From Exiguobacterium sp. s48 (lineage in GTDB: Bacteria; Bacillota; Bacilli; Exiguobacteriales; Exiguobacteriaceae), in assembly GCF_018617395.1 (NCBI RefSeq), contig NZ_JACSKC010000005.1:1-61232 (forward strand): 61,232 bases of DNA. The letters run 5' to 3'. Shown in pieces: positions 26,196-33,747 of the stretch. Position numbers and translations under genes: made by a program. The notes beneath the pieces are model-generated. The model saw nothing but the letters and a program-made list of their open reading frames with translations, did not search any database and was not told where the DNA came from. Positions within the stretch are counted from its first letter, which is position 1. Each line of letters opens with the position of its first letter.

Positions 26196-26370
26196 CTCAC
26201 TCTTTTATATTTTTGAAGTGCCTAAACAATCTAATTAAAACGTTTTCTAAAAATGTAGAATAATCAAAGATTAGAATGTTGACATACAATATCAATAAAA
26301 CATTATCTTAAAGTATTAAAAATGAACCAGGATTAGTTTCAGTAATACTATCTAAAAATGAATTCAGTAA

Positions 26371-26556
26371 TCACTTTTTTAAAAAATAATCACTAACTTT
26401 AATTACATAGTGTAAAAATAACCAAGGCAAAATGAATTTCGTAATCCATTCAAAAATCTCTAAGCCTAGTGCGAGTGGATAGCTTACAAAAAAACCAGAT
26501 ATCATTATAATTATAAAAAATGTTACCAGAAAAGTTATAATCCATTTCTTATTCAT
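26371..26556 (-). CDS. Small two-helix membrane protein, cassette A
   Basis: A 61-residue protein that is almost entirely two transmembrane helices (about 5-28, WIITFLVTFFIIIMISGFFV, and 35-55) with a basic C-terminus. GAAGGGATGAG precedes the ATG. It is the third gene of a leftward unit, 20 bp after the membrane-anchored protein. The size and position resemble immunity proteins of small bacteriocin operons, but no family is recognised. Confidence 0.6.
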   Translation of the reverse strand: MNKKWIITFLVTFFIIIMISGFFVSYPLALGLEIFEWITKFILPWLFLHYVIKVSDYFLKK

Positions 26557-26576
26557 ATTTTCTCATCCCTTCATTA

Positions 26577-27644
26577 CTAATTTGTAGTTAATGCTACTCT
26601 GGCAGAAAACTCTAGCATAAATTCTTCACTAAGTGGATTCACTTTTTTAAATGGTGACTTTATAAGTATAGCAGAAAAATTATTCACCTTTCTATCCATC
26701 AATTGCTTGGTTGCAATTTCCCCTTCAACAACAGATGTTGGGTTATATAAGTGTTCACTATATACGATTTTTCTTTTCGAACTAATAGAAACTTGTTCCC
26801 AATTTAAAAAAGATAAAGCTATAAACTCTTGATTTAAAGGAACATTGAGATTCATTTTATAGAATATTCGAGAAGTGTCATCATCAATAGCAATATTTTC
26901 AGTTATCCAAGGATTCATCAAACTTTTTTTTGTTAAAAAAATTCCTTCAAATTCTAGAGGTATACTGGAAACTTCATTAATCCTCTCAAGGTTTATTTCT
27001 GTTTTTTCTTCTGACTCTATTCTCAAGCACTCAACAGTCGATCTGATGCTTAAAATATTAAATCCTGAAGTCGATAATCGATATTCTTCAGATAAATTAT
27101 CATCATATGGATTAGGTACAACTAAAAAAAGTAAATCATTCAAACCTTTTTTTAGTTCTTGAACTTTAAAAGGTACAAATCCAATTTCTCCAGGCGCTAA
27201 CTCAATTTTTAAACTATCTTTTCTTGTATCATTGAACTTGATTGGAGTTTGTTGATAATTTATGAGTGGTAGAATTAAATAAGTTTCATTTGTTTTATTT
27301 TGATTTACTATAGCTATCGTACCTTGATGATCACCAGAGGAAGTTTCAAAGTTCCTTCTCTCATCTAAAGATTGATATGATTTATCCACTAATCCCAAAG
27401 ATGTTCCAGCATTAGCGCCTGGAACATAAGAATAATTACTAGCCCTACCGACTTTATAATCATTCATATCTTTTAATTCTTCATTAAATTGAGAGACAAT
27501 TAAGTGCTCTCTAATTTCTTTATCCAACTCTGGAGATTTTTTTTCATCCACATATTTTATTTCTAATATTATCAATGCGATGAGCAAGATAACCGTTGAG
27601 AAAAATAGCCCTTTCAGGAAGCGAAATTTATTTTTAGTCCTCAT
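26577..27644 (-). CDS. Membrane-anchored extracytoplasmic beta-rich protein, cassette A
   Basis: A 355-residue protein with a basic N-terminus and one transmembrane helix (about 10-30, LKGLFFSTVILLIALIILE), then a large outside domain rich in beta strands (LKIELAPGEIGFVPF, QEFIALSFLNWEQVSIS). No catalytic motif is visible. ATG 27644 follows AGGAG at good spacing. It is separated from the upstream secreted-protein gene by a perfect 20-bp hairpin, so its expression should be lower. It is a possible partner, receptor or immunity factor for the secreted product. Confidence 0.55.
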   Translation of the reverse strand: MRTKNKFRFLKGLFFSTVILLIALIILEIKYVDEKKSPELDKEIREHLIVSQFNEELKDMNDYKVGRASNYSYVPGANAGTSLGLVDKSYQSLDERRNFETSSGDHQGTIAIVNQNKTNETYLILPLINYQQTPIKFNDTRKDSLKIELAPGEIGFVPFKVQELKKGLNDLLFLVVPNPYDDNLSEEYRLSTSGFNILSIRSTVECLRIESEEKTEINLERINEVSSIPLEFEGIFLTKKSLMNPWITENIAIDDDTSRIFYKMNLNVPLNQEFIALSFLNWEQVSISSKRKIVYSEHLYNPTSVVEGEIATKQLMDRKVNNFSAILIKSPFKKVNPLSEEFMLEFSARVALTTN

Positions 27645-27660
27645 TTTATAGTCACTCCTA

Positions 27661-27707
27661 TAAAGCAAATAAGATACAACACTTAACGTTGTATCTTATT
27701 TGCTTTA
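27661..27707 (-). terminator. 20-bp perfect hairpin between cassette A genes
   Basis: Bases 27661-27680 pair perfectly with 27688-27707 around a 7-nt loop. It lies between the secreted-protein stop codon (27721) and the next gene's ribosome binding site, on the leftward strand. Its outer arm gives only a short T stretch, so it probably terminates partially or stabilises the upstream mRNA. That would yield much secreted protein and little of the membrane protein. Confidence 0.7.
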
Positions 27708-27720
27708 TATTTTAATATTA

Positions 27721-28242
27721 TTATTTATCATAAGTATTGAAGTTATGTTCCATGTATCCACTCTCTTTAAATTTATGCTCACCATAGCTTTCAAGACCAT
27801 TCTCGTTTTTACCAGTAAATATTGCTTTAGCACCTGCATAACTTCCATAGTTAGTAGTATCTTTTTTGTCATTTAAAAAAGCACCATTTTTATAAAGCTT
27901 CGCTCTTGCATAGACTAAGGTAATATTATTTTTTTTAATAACACCATTGCATGTTTCAAACGCTTCTGAAGTCGCAAACGCAGATTTTTCTCCCCACCCA
28001 AAAATTCCTTTATTTAGTTTAATGTTGAATCTGTATGTAGGATAACAACTTGAAGACGCTGTAGTTGCCATAGCTCTTAAAGAAGAAGCTTCAGGAATAG
28101 GGCTATATTCTCCTGAAGAAGGTAAAAGTCTTGCACTATCAGGCAATTTATCTTCTCCGTTATCATTAGCTGCATAACCTGTTGTAGGAACTACAAGTGC
28201 TGTTACAGCTATAGCTGCAACTAAACCTTTTTTGAAAAACAT
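27721..28242 (-). CDS. Secreted protein of unknown family, cassette A
   Basis: A 173-residue exported protein. The signal peptide MFFKKGLVAAIAVTALVVPTTGYA has a cleavage site after GYA. A propeptide-like acidic stretch follows, containing DSARLLPSSGEYSP and RAMATTAS, then a beta-rich mature part with two Cys (SCYPTYRF and ETCNGV) that could form a disulfide. GGGAGAG precedes the ATG. It heads a three-gene leftward unit. A bacteriocin-like or surface function is plausible; no known family is recognised. Confidence 0.6.
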   Translation of the reverse strand: MFFKKGLVAAIAVTALVVPTTGYAANDNGEDKLPDSARLLPSSGEYSPIPEASSLRAMATTASSSCYPTYRFNIKLNKGIFGWGEKSAFATSEAFETCNGVIKKNNITLVYARAKLYKNGAFLNDKKDTTNYGSYAGAKAIFTGKNENGLESYGEHKFKESGYMEHNFNTYDK

Positions 28243-28936
28243 TTAAAATCTCTCCCTTTATGTTATATGTTATTTATTACATGTAAAAAAATAACATTAA
28301 AAAACTTTATTTTCAACTACTTTTACATATTTATTTTGTTTATATTTCAAATTTCTCACTAAATACTTTTTCATTTTAAATAAAATAAGTCAACGTTGGT
28401 AATTATTTGGATGGGTTGCTAATAAATCTATCTCATTAGCAATTTTTAGTGCCTACACATCGACTACATTTCGTCCCTTAATGAAATCGTTCAATTAACA
28501 AAATGTCTAACGACTCTCAATATACAGACAGCTGATTTATTCAACTTTTTATCCGTTCGATCACATATCATAAAATGAAAATTTAAAAAACTAACTGCTA
28601 TAAAATTGTGGCGTAAACAACATATTGCTGTATTTTTTCGTATTCCCATAATTCTTATGGTTTTTTCTAAAATTCAATAGTTTCAAAAAATTAATAGCTA
28701 ATTGATTCCAAATAAAAAACATCATTCAGTCGAATGGTGCTCCTTGCGTGACGCTAGACGCGCCCACGCTCTTGCTTTTGACGTTATCCTTACGCTCCGT
28801 GCCTCCCGTCAGAAAGGCCCAGGAACATAGAGATGCGGCGGTAAGCCAGCAGCTCTTGTTATCGGACCGTCAGGGGGGCAGCGGTGCGATGAGCGACTTC
28901 GCCAAGAGGCGCTAGACGCTCACGCATGAGCCCGGA
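28243..28936. other. Non-coding 694-bp region with a GC-rich island
   Basis: The first 490 bp are very AT-rich and should hold the cassette A promoter. From about 28735 to 28930 composition turns GC-rich without any credible reading frame. That part has scattered complementary pieces (GCGTGA near its left end, TCACGC near its right end) and direct copies of CCGTCAG. It may be a folded RNA, a replication or transfer site, or the worn end of an old gene; I cannot decide. Confidence 0.4.
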
Positions 28937-29320
28937 TCACCATTCCTTCTCCCATGCCCCATTCTCGGACACACCCCAATCCTCGAACCGATACTTGATG
29001 AGCCAATGGACATGCATCACTTCATATTCGAATACACCCTTGGAGAGCTCTGAGACCACAAAACTGACGCCTCCATTCCCCACCACCCATGTCCCATATA
29101 GATATACAATCTTGATTGGACGCTCTTCTGCATCCAGATAGATCAATACACGGAAATAGGGAGAGTTTCGTCCTTCATCGAACCGGACGACCTTTTCGAC
29201 GCAATGTTCCTTGTCGACGACGCGCATCCAATCGGGACGCTCCATCAATTCAGAGAACACGGTCTGGACGAACGGATCTAATCCATCGAACGCATAGTCA
29301 TCAAGTAGCCGCTCGTCCAT
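28937..29320 (-). CDS. Hypothetical soluble protein
   Basis: A 127-residue acidic protein rich in Trp, Tyr and Phe, with beta strands PYFRVLIYLDAEERPIKIVYLYG. There is no signal peptide or membrane helix. ATG 29320 follows GATGAGGTG. Codon use fits the plasmid backbone rather than cassette A next to it. No family is recognised. Confidence 0.55.
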   Translation of the reverse strand: MDERLLDDYAFDGLDPFVQTVFSELMERPDWMRVVDKEHCVEKVVRFDEGRNSPYFRVLIYLDAEERPIKIVYLYGTWVVGNGGVSFVVSELSKGVFEYEVMHVHWLIKYRFEDWGVSENGAWEKEW

Positions 29321-29409
29321 CACACCTCATCCCTTTCAGTTTTTATAGACCGATTCCCGATACTTATGTGATTCACGCTTCGTTAAAGACTCACGTGAGA
29401 AAAATAAAT

Positions 29410-29447
29410 GTATACACGTATACAAATCTACAAGTATACATGTATAC
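29410..29447. promoter_or_regulatory. Four-copy GTATAC cluster (distal parS/operator candidate)
   Basis: GTATAC occurs at 29410, 29418, 29434 and 29442, so starts are 8, 16 and 8 bases apart and the whole 38-bp block is nearly symmetrical. The same hexamer, also in palindromic context, occurs four times upstream of the ParA operon at 48343-48435. A shared binding site for a partition protein or its repressor is the simplest reading. It lies in the 139-bp gap between two leftward genes. Confidence 0.55.
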
Positions 29448-29459
29448 ATTTTGAAACAA

Positions 29460-29657
29460 TCAGTTATGTACTTGAAGCGTGTTTGTATTAAAGAAGACCG
29501 TCATTTGTTTTAATCGTTCTCCTTCTTTCACCTCACAAAGGATATCCATGCTTACTAACTCAAATGCCTCAGGATTGATGTCCATCCGTTCAGGAAGTCT
29601 TTTAAGCAATACCGCTTTCATCTCTTCAATCGTTTGTTGGTCCAATGTGTGATTCAT
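29460..29657 (-). CDS. Hypothetical small protein
   Basis: A 65-residue protein with a helical first half (LDQQTIEEMKAVLLKRLPERM) and strands near the end (MDILCEVKE, MTVFFNTNTLQV). ATG 29657 is about 9 nt after AGGAGAGG; an ATG three codons earlier sits on top of that site. It is followed by the GTATAC cluster. Not recognised. Confidence 0.5.
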   Translation of the reverse strand: MNHTLDQQTIEEMKAVLLKRLPERMDINPEAFELVSMDILCEVKEGERLKQMTVFFNTNTLQVHN

Positions 29658-29731
29658 TTGAATCATCCTCTCCTGTTGATAGCTCAACGATACCTCGAAT
29701 CGGACCACTCGACATCTCGGCTTATTTCATA

Positions 29732-29768
29732 TAAGCCCTGGGCTTGTTTGAAACAAGCCCAGGGCTTA
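29732..29768. repeat. Perfect 18-bp inverted repeat with a one-base centre
   Basis: Arms 29732-29749 and 29751-29768 are exact complements. There is no U tract either side. The following 290 bp up to the radC stop codon hold no gene that I can support. The element is long enough to form a cruciform; a bidirectional terminator or a regulator site is possible. Confidence 0.6.
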
Positions 29769-30058
29769 CGTAGGAACAACGACCATTTTCACCAAACAAG
29801 CACTCATTTTTCATTAATCCAAACATCGCAAATACACATTCATGAAAAAACAGAGCACCGGGATTTCTTTATGCCTTTGACTTCTCACAAAAATCATTTG
29901 TTCTCGTCACGCGAAAACATTCCTTCTCCCGGATCCGAATTCTGGATCCATGCGAGAGCAAAGCGAGTAGCCAATCTTGTAAAAGAAAAACGTATGTTTT
30001 TCCTCCTTGCCCTTACCGGAAGGATTAGGACCGGTCCCCCGGCCCCGCCCCTTTCCAT

Positions 30059-30514
30059 TCAACCCATATAACCTCGCTGTTTCATGCTGACATATGACTC
30101 GTCCGCACCGAGGATGAGATGGTCGAGCACCGGGATGCCGATGAGGTCGCCCGCCTCATGTAAGCGCTCTGAGACGAGTATGTCCTCTCGGCTCGGGCTC
30201 GGGTCCCCGCTCGGGTGTTGGTGACAGGCGATGATACAAGAGGCATTGTTCAAGATGGCGCATTTGAAGATTTCCCGCGGATGGACGACGCTCGAGTTGA
30301 CGCTCCCGACGTGCGCCCGATGAACACCGATGACCCGATTCTTCGTGTTGAGCATGATGACGAGGAACACTTCACGGTCATCATCCCCGATGAAAGATGC
30401 CCCGATTTGTCGGGCGTTGTCGGGTGATTGGATGATGGCGTGCTCGAGCGCGACCATTTCCTCTCGAACCTCTTGCTTGATACGGATGACCTCGATGATT
30501 GACGAAAGTTCCAT
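30059..30514 (-). CDS. radC: RadC-like JAB/MPN-domain protein
   Basis: A 151-residue RadC family protein with the complete JAMM-type metal signature: an upstream Glu (REVFLVIML), HQHPSGDPSPSRED near 98-111 (H98, H100, D111). Full-length RadC has an extra N-terminal helix-hairpin-helix region that is absent, as is usual for plasmid-borne short forms. ATG 30514 follows AAAGGGG. The frame stays open upstream but that part overlaps the folded element and is not protein-like. The biochemical role is unknown; such genes travel with plasmids and phage defence regions. Confidence 0.85.
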   Translation of the reverse strand: MELSSIIEVIRIKQEVREEMVALEHAIIQSPDNARQIGASFIGDDDREVFLVIMLNTKNRVIGVHRAHVGSVNSSVVHPREIFKCAILNNASCIIACHQHPSGDPSPSREDILVSERLHEAGDLIGIPVLDHLILGADESYVSMKQRGYMG

Positions 30515-30562
30515 GTTGGTTTGTCCCCTTTCGGATAAGCTGTCCTCAGAACGAACACCGTT

Positions 30563-30795
30563 GTGCGTCCTGTTGACGGGAACGAAGCGAGCGTCGGGAG
30601 ACGGTGCAAGGGCGACCGCAGGGAGAGCCTCAAAAAAATGCGTAGAGCAAACGTAGGACCAGGCTTCCGTAGCCAACGAGCGAAAAGCCTTGCTTTGAGC
30701 CAAAAGCGAAGGAAGACAGACCGAAGGGCGCGTCATTTTTTTTGACGTCCCTTGCACCGACGACCAGCGAGCTAGAGTACGGAAACAGGACGCAC
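30563..30795. other. Strongly folded element (single-strand origin or structured RNA candidate)
   Basis: Two nested long-range stems are exact: 30563-30574 with 30784-30795 (12 bp) and 30602-30612 with 30749-30759 (11 bp). Local hairpins inside include CGTCA (30731-30735) with TGACG (30743-30747) around a T run, and GGCT-tccgt-AGCC. No gene fits. The size and nested folding resemble a single-strand origin (sso), known on some Gram-positive plasmids, or a large non-coding RNA. Since it is a near-palindrome, strand cannot be assigned. Confidence 0.5.
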
Positions 30796-30850
30796 GGATC
30801 ACCGATAAAGAAAAAGGCTGTTCAAACGAGATAAAACGGGTATAAAATAA

Positions 30851-30862
30851 GAACAAATGTTC
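30851..30862 (+). promoter_or_regulatory. LexA/DinR (SOS) box
   Basis: GAAC-AAAT-GTTC, the core of the Bacillus-type SOS box (GAAC-N4-GTTC), lies 23 bases before the yolD start codon, over or next to the promoter. DNA damage or incoming single strands should therefore induce yolD. Confidence 0.75.
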
Positions 30863-30885
30863 GTTTATATGAAAGGAGAATTTTG

Positions 30886-31227
30886 ATGACGATGTATCGC
30901 GACCGGGGCGAATTGAAATGGGTCCCATTTCTCATGCCCGAACACAGAGCCCTGCTGACGAAATACTATAAAGAAATTCAAAAAATTGAGATGCCTAACG
31001 TCGACGAACAGGTCCTATCGGTTTATGAGAACGTGTTAAACGATGCGATTTTCAGTGGGGACATAGTTGAGGTGAAGTATGTGGAGAAGCGGGAGATAAA
31101 CCGATTCAGAGGGTTCGTGCATCGAACTGACTACATGGAGCGGACCGTCGAGCTGGCTAATCAGCGTGACGGAGTCATCCATGTTCCATTCGAGGCAATC
31201 ATTCACGTGGAACAATCGATGGACTAA
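30886..31227 (+). CDS. yolD: YolD-like protein
   Basis: A 113-residue protein with the family signature [20 protein letters not shown] at the N-terminus and a C-terminal small beta domain ([19 protein letters not shown]). YolD-like proteins normally sit next to a Y-family DNA polymerase (UvrX/DinB) and are SOS-controlled. Here the SOS box is present but no polymerase gene follows. ATG 30886 follows AAAGGAG. A remnant of a second copy lies at 39782-39858. Confidence 0.8.
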   Translation: MTMYRDRGELKWVPFLMPEHRALLTKYYKEIQKIEMPNVDEQVLSVYENVLNDAIFSGDIVEVKYVEKREINRFRGFVHRTDYMERTVELANQRDGVIHVPFEAIIHVEQSMD

Positions 31228-31293
31228 CGCCCTGGCGGTTGTTCGAAGTCTGCGTTACGAAACGAAGTGTCGCTCCTCGACTTTCCAAAAATA

Positions 31294-31323
31294 GAAGGGA
31301 AGAACACAATTGTTCTTCCCTTC
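31294..31323 (-). terminator. Terminator of the AlwI-like endonuclease operon
   Basis: A 13-bp perfect stem (31294-31306 with 31311-31323, CAAT loop) is followed, read leftward, by TATTTTTGG. It lies 41 bp after the endonuclease stop codon and can also end yolD transcription from the other side. Confidence 0.7.
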
Positions 31324-31363
31324 GCGGCACGATTCACTTATATAACTGGATTTGTATTTTGAT

Positions 31364-32962
31364 TTATACGAATTGCTTTAAATCATTGAATCCTTTGTTT
31401 TTAGCATTCTCAATAAATAAACGGACCCGTTCTTCTCGAGGGATTTGATTCTCCAAACAATAATCTAGAAAACCAATCAACACCTCACGCGTGATCATTA
31501 ATCCTTCGATCGTTTCACCTGTTAATTTTTCCGCAAGAGACGTGATTGACTTTAATTTTTTGTCACCCGTGAAGCCTCCAGAGGTGACATATCCATAAAA
31601 CTCAAGCTTACTCTCGTCATATGTCATATAGTTTTGAATGTACTCTGATGCCATGTAATTCGCGAGCTGTTGCGTTAAGCCAAATCCATTCGGGTAATGT
31701 TTGGTGTCGATGATGCCATGAATGGAACCTGAACGAATTAGAATTTCGATTTCTGTTTGCTTACCCTGAATTTTAGGCTGATAGATTGTCTCGAAACCGA
31801 TCGCCTTCAAGATGTCAGTGGTCGTTCGTTCAAATTCATTGTGCGTCATGTCCCCTAGATATCTCTCTACAAAATCTTCAGAAAGGTGGTTCATCGTTCC
31901 TTGTCCGGCTCGAACCGCACTCACAGCTTTCAGTGCATCGCGTTTCCCGAAGATAGGTTCGAGATAAGATAGAAGCTCTTCATCTGTCCATTCTGTGGGA
32001 GTAGGGATTTTACTTAAAGCGGCTTCAATTTTTTTGGCCATTTTAGCCGAGTTATTGGCAGGTTTGATGTCACCAAACTCATTTGATTTGTAGCTGTCAA
32101 TGTCTAGACCGCTGTTCTGGGCCATCCGTTCCACTGATATGAGGTAACGAGTGTTAAACGGGTAACGCGTATCATAGTAAGCGATACTCTTCATCGCTGC
32201 CTCGACCAAAGACAGATCTGTTTTCAGAATCGACGTTCCTCTCTCATATTCAACTAGTCCTGTATACTCACATAGCAACATGAATGTGTGTGCAACGTCT
32301 GAATGAGCCTGATAGTAATCGCGAGCGGCCTTATCATTCCGGGCACGATGATCGTAGTGAACCGCCACCTCTTGCTTCATTGCTTCTTTTTGTTTTGGAG
32401 ACGCACTTCGGAACGATAGGATTTTTGAGACAACCTCTTGTTCCTGTGAATCTTTTTGTGCAGTTAATACAAAATACGTGATTTCTTCTTTAGATAGACG
32501 ATACTCAAGATCTGCTCGCTGTACGAGTTTGATTAGAAAGCGCGCCGGGCGAATACGGAATCCCTCTTCGAATTTCGGGCGGAAACCTTTTTCCATGAAA
32601 TAGGCATTCGGGATTTGAAGCGTAAGGATTTGTTTCTTAACATTTTCATACGGTTGGACTCCATCCACTAAAGCTTTCCCTACCTTAGTCGGTTTTACGA
32701 ATCCTTCTTTGTCGATGTAACAGTACGAGAACGTCTTTAACATCGCGCACCACGTACGTCCACCTGACCCGTCGTTGCTCACGTTGTTACGCTTTAATCC
32801 ATGTGCAGCGAGGACCGATTCATAGTGCTTGTGCAGTTCTCGGTTCCCTTCCCATTTCTTCGTAAAATTGTCTGTCGCCTCTTTCAATGCAGTGACAGCC
32901 TCCGAGTGGAATTGAGGATCCCTCTCCGGTCGTGTGATAAACCATACTTTACGTTCAGCCAT
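31364..32962 (-). CDS. AlwI-family-like type II restriction endonuclease
   Basis: A 532-residue protein. The start KVWFITRPERDPQFH and the region TLQIPNAYFMEKGFRPKFEEGFRIRPARFLIKLV resemble the AlwI/PleI type IIS family. A PD-(D/E)XK-like core is near the C-terminus: EFERTTTDILKAIGF, then QTEIEILIRSGSIHGIIDTKHY, giving E-Xn-E-Xn-DxK. ATG 32962 overlaps the stop codon of the partner gene, and GAAAGGATG precedes it. With the methyltransferase diverging upstream this looks like a restriction-modification unit. Family assignment is by pattern only; specificity is unknown. Confidence 0.6.
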   Translation of the reverse strand: MAERKVWFITRPERDPQFHSEAVTALKEATDNFTKKWEGNRELHKHYESVLAAHGLKRNNVSNDGSGGRTWCAMLKTFSYCYIDKEGFVKPTKVGKALVDGVQPYENVKKQILTLQIPNAYFMEKGFRPKFEEGFRIRPARFLIKLVQRADLEYRLSKEEITYFVLTAQKDSQEQEVVSKILSFRSASPKQKEAMKQEVAVHYDHRARNDKAARDYYQAHSDVAHTFMLLCEYTGLVEYERGTSILKTDLSLVEAAMKSIAYYDTRYPFNTRYLISVERMAQNSGLDIDSYKSNEFGDIKPANNSAKMAKKIEAALSKIPTPTEWTDEELLSYLEPIFGKRDALKAVSAVRAGQGTMNHLSEDFVERYLGDMTHNEFERTTTDILKAIGFETIYQPKIQGKQTEIEILIRSGSIHGIIDTKHYPNGFGLTQQLANYMASEYIQNYMTYDESKLEFYGYVTSGGFTGDKKLKSITSLAEKLTGETIEGLMITREVLIGFLDYCLENQIPREERVRLFIENAKNKGFNDLKQFV

Positions 32963-33518
32963 ATCGTTTCATCCTTTCGGTTCTCATTTTATTTTTACGT
33001 TCTCGTATGTCTGGTCGTTCATTCAATTCAATCAATAGTTGTTTTTTGACCATTCGGTTTCCTGGCAATGGATTTTTGTCATAATATTCGACGACTCGAT
33101 AGATGACATCAAAATGATTTTTGACTGCCTCATCAAACTCAATTTCACCATCGAGTTCAGATACCGATTCGATAGTCTCTGCATATTTTCTAATGATTTC
33201 CTCGATGTCGAGAATCGAGATATTTGATGGATCACTGTTTTTTGTAAAAGAAGACATGGTTCCATTGATCAACTCTTTTTTCATTTCTAGCGCCGCCTTC
33301 CAGTATCGAATCAACGTGATCGCATTGAAGACGTTCCCGGCACGTTCGTCTCGATAAATCGAATTGAGTTCTCGCCCTGTCTTCTCCGATAAGATCCTTC
33401 TGATATCTTTTTGTGCCAAATGTTCTTTGAACGCACTTATGATTTCTTCTGTGATGAAACTCGAACAGAGGTACATTTCACATAACTCTCTTAAGTTTCT
33501 AAGGCGCTTATCTTTCAA
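32955..33518 (-). CDS. Partner protein of the AlwI-like endonuclease, unknown
   Basis: A 187-residue, helical, charged protein (RRILSEKTGRELNSIYRD, ILDIEEIIRKYAETIESV) with a basic tail. It starts with TTG after GGGGAGG and overlaps the endonuclease gene by 8 bp, so the two are translationally coupled. It could be a second subunit or a control protein of the restriction system. No helix-turn-helix stands out. Confidence 0.55.
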   Translation of the reverse strand: MKDKRLRNLRELCEMYLCSSFITEEIISAFKEHLAQKDIRRILSEKTGRELNSIYRDERAGNVFNAITLIRYWKAALEMKKELINGTMSSFTKNSDPSNISILDIEEIIRKYAETIESVSELDGEIEFDEAVKNHFDVIYRVVEYYDKNPLPGNRMVKKQLLIELNERPDIRERKNKMRTERMKRYG

Positions 33519-33570
33519 TTGTTCCTCCCCCTCTTAGGTATCCGTTGCTAAATCCAGATTACAATAAGCC

Positions 33571-33612
33571 ATCAAAGTAAAATCATTCGACATTGAATGT
33601 TTTTACTTTGAT
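33571..33612. promoter_or_regulatory. Long inverted repeat in the R-M divergent promoter
   Basis: Arms 33571-33588 and 33595-33612 pair over 18 bp with a single mismatch, around a 6-nt loop. The element sits between the leftward partner/endonuclease start (33518) and the methyltransferase start (33748). It is a good place for an operator that balances methylase and nuclease. Confidence 0.55.
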
Positions 33613-33747
33613 AACCTTCTGTATTTTATAGTTTTTGTAATTTGAGCTTTAGGGCTGCTATTTGTTAAAAAGAGATGTAGAATAGGCTTATGAGTAAGCA
33701 AGAACATACTTTCGTTTTTATTAGCATTAATAGTGAGGAGTTTTATT

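Noticed and set aside
30563-30795. Group II intron, since the folded element begins GTGCG on both strands
   Set aside because: No domain V-like hairpin or reverse transcriptase was seen, and the element is too short.
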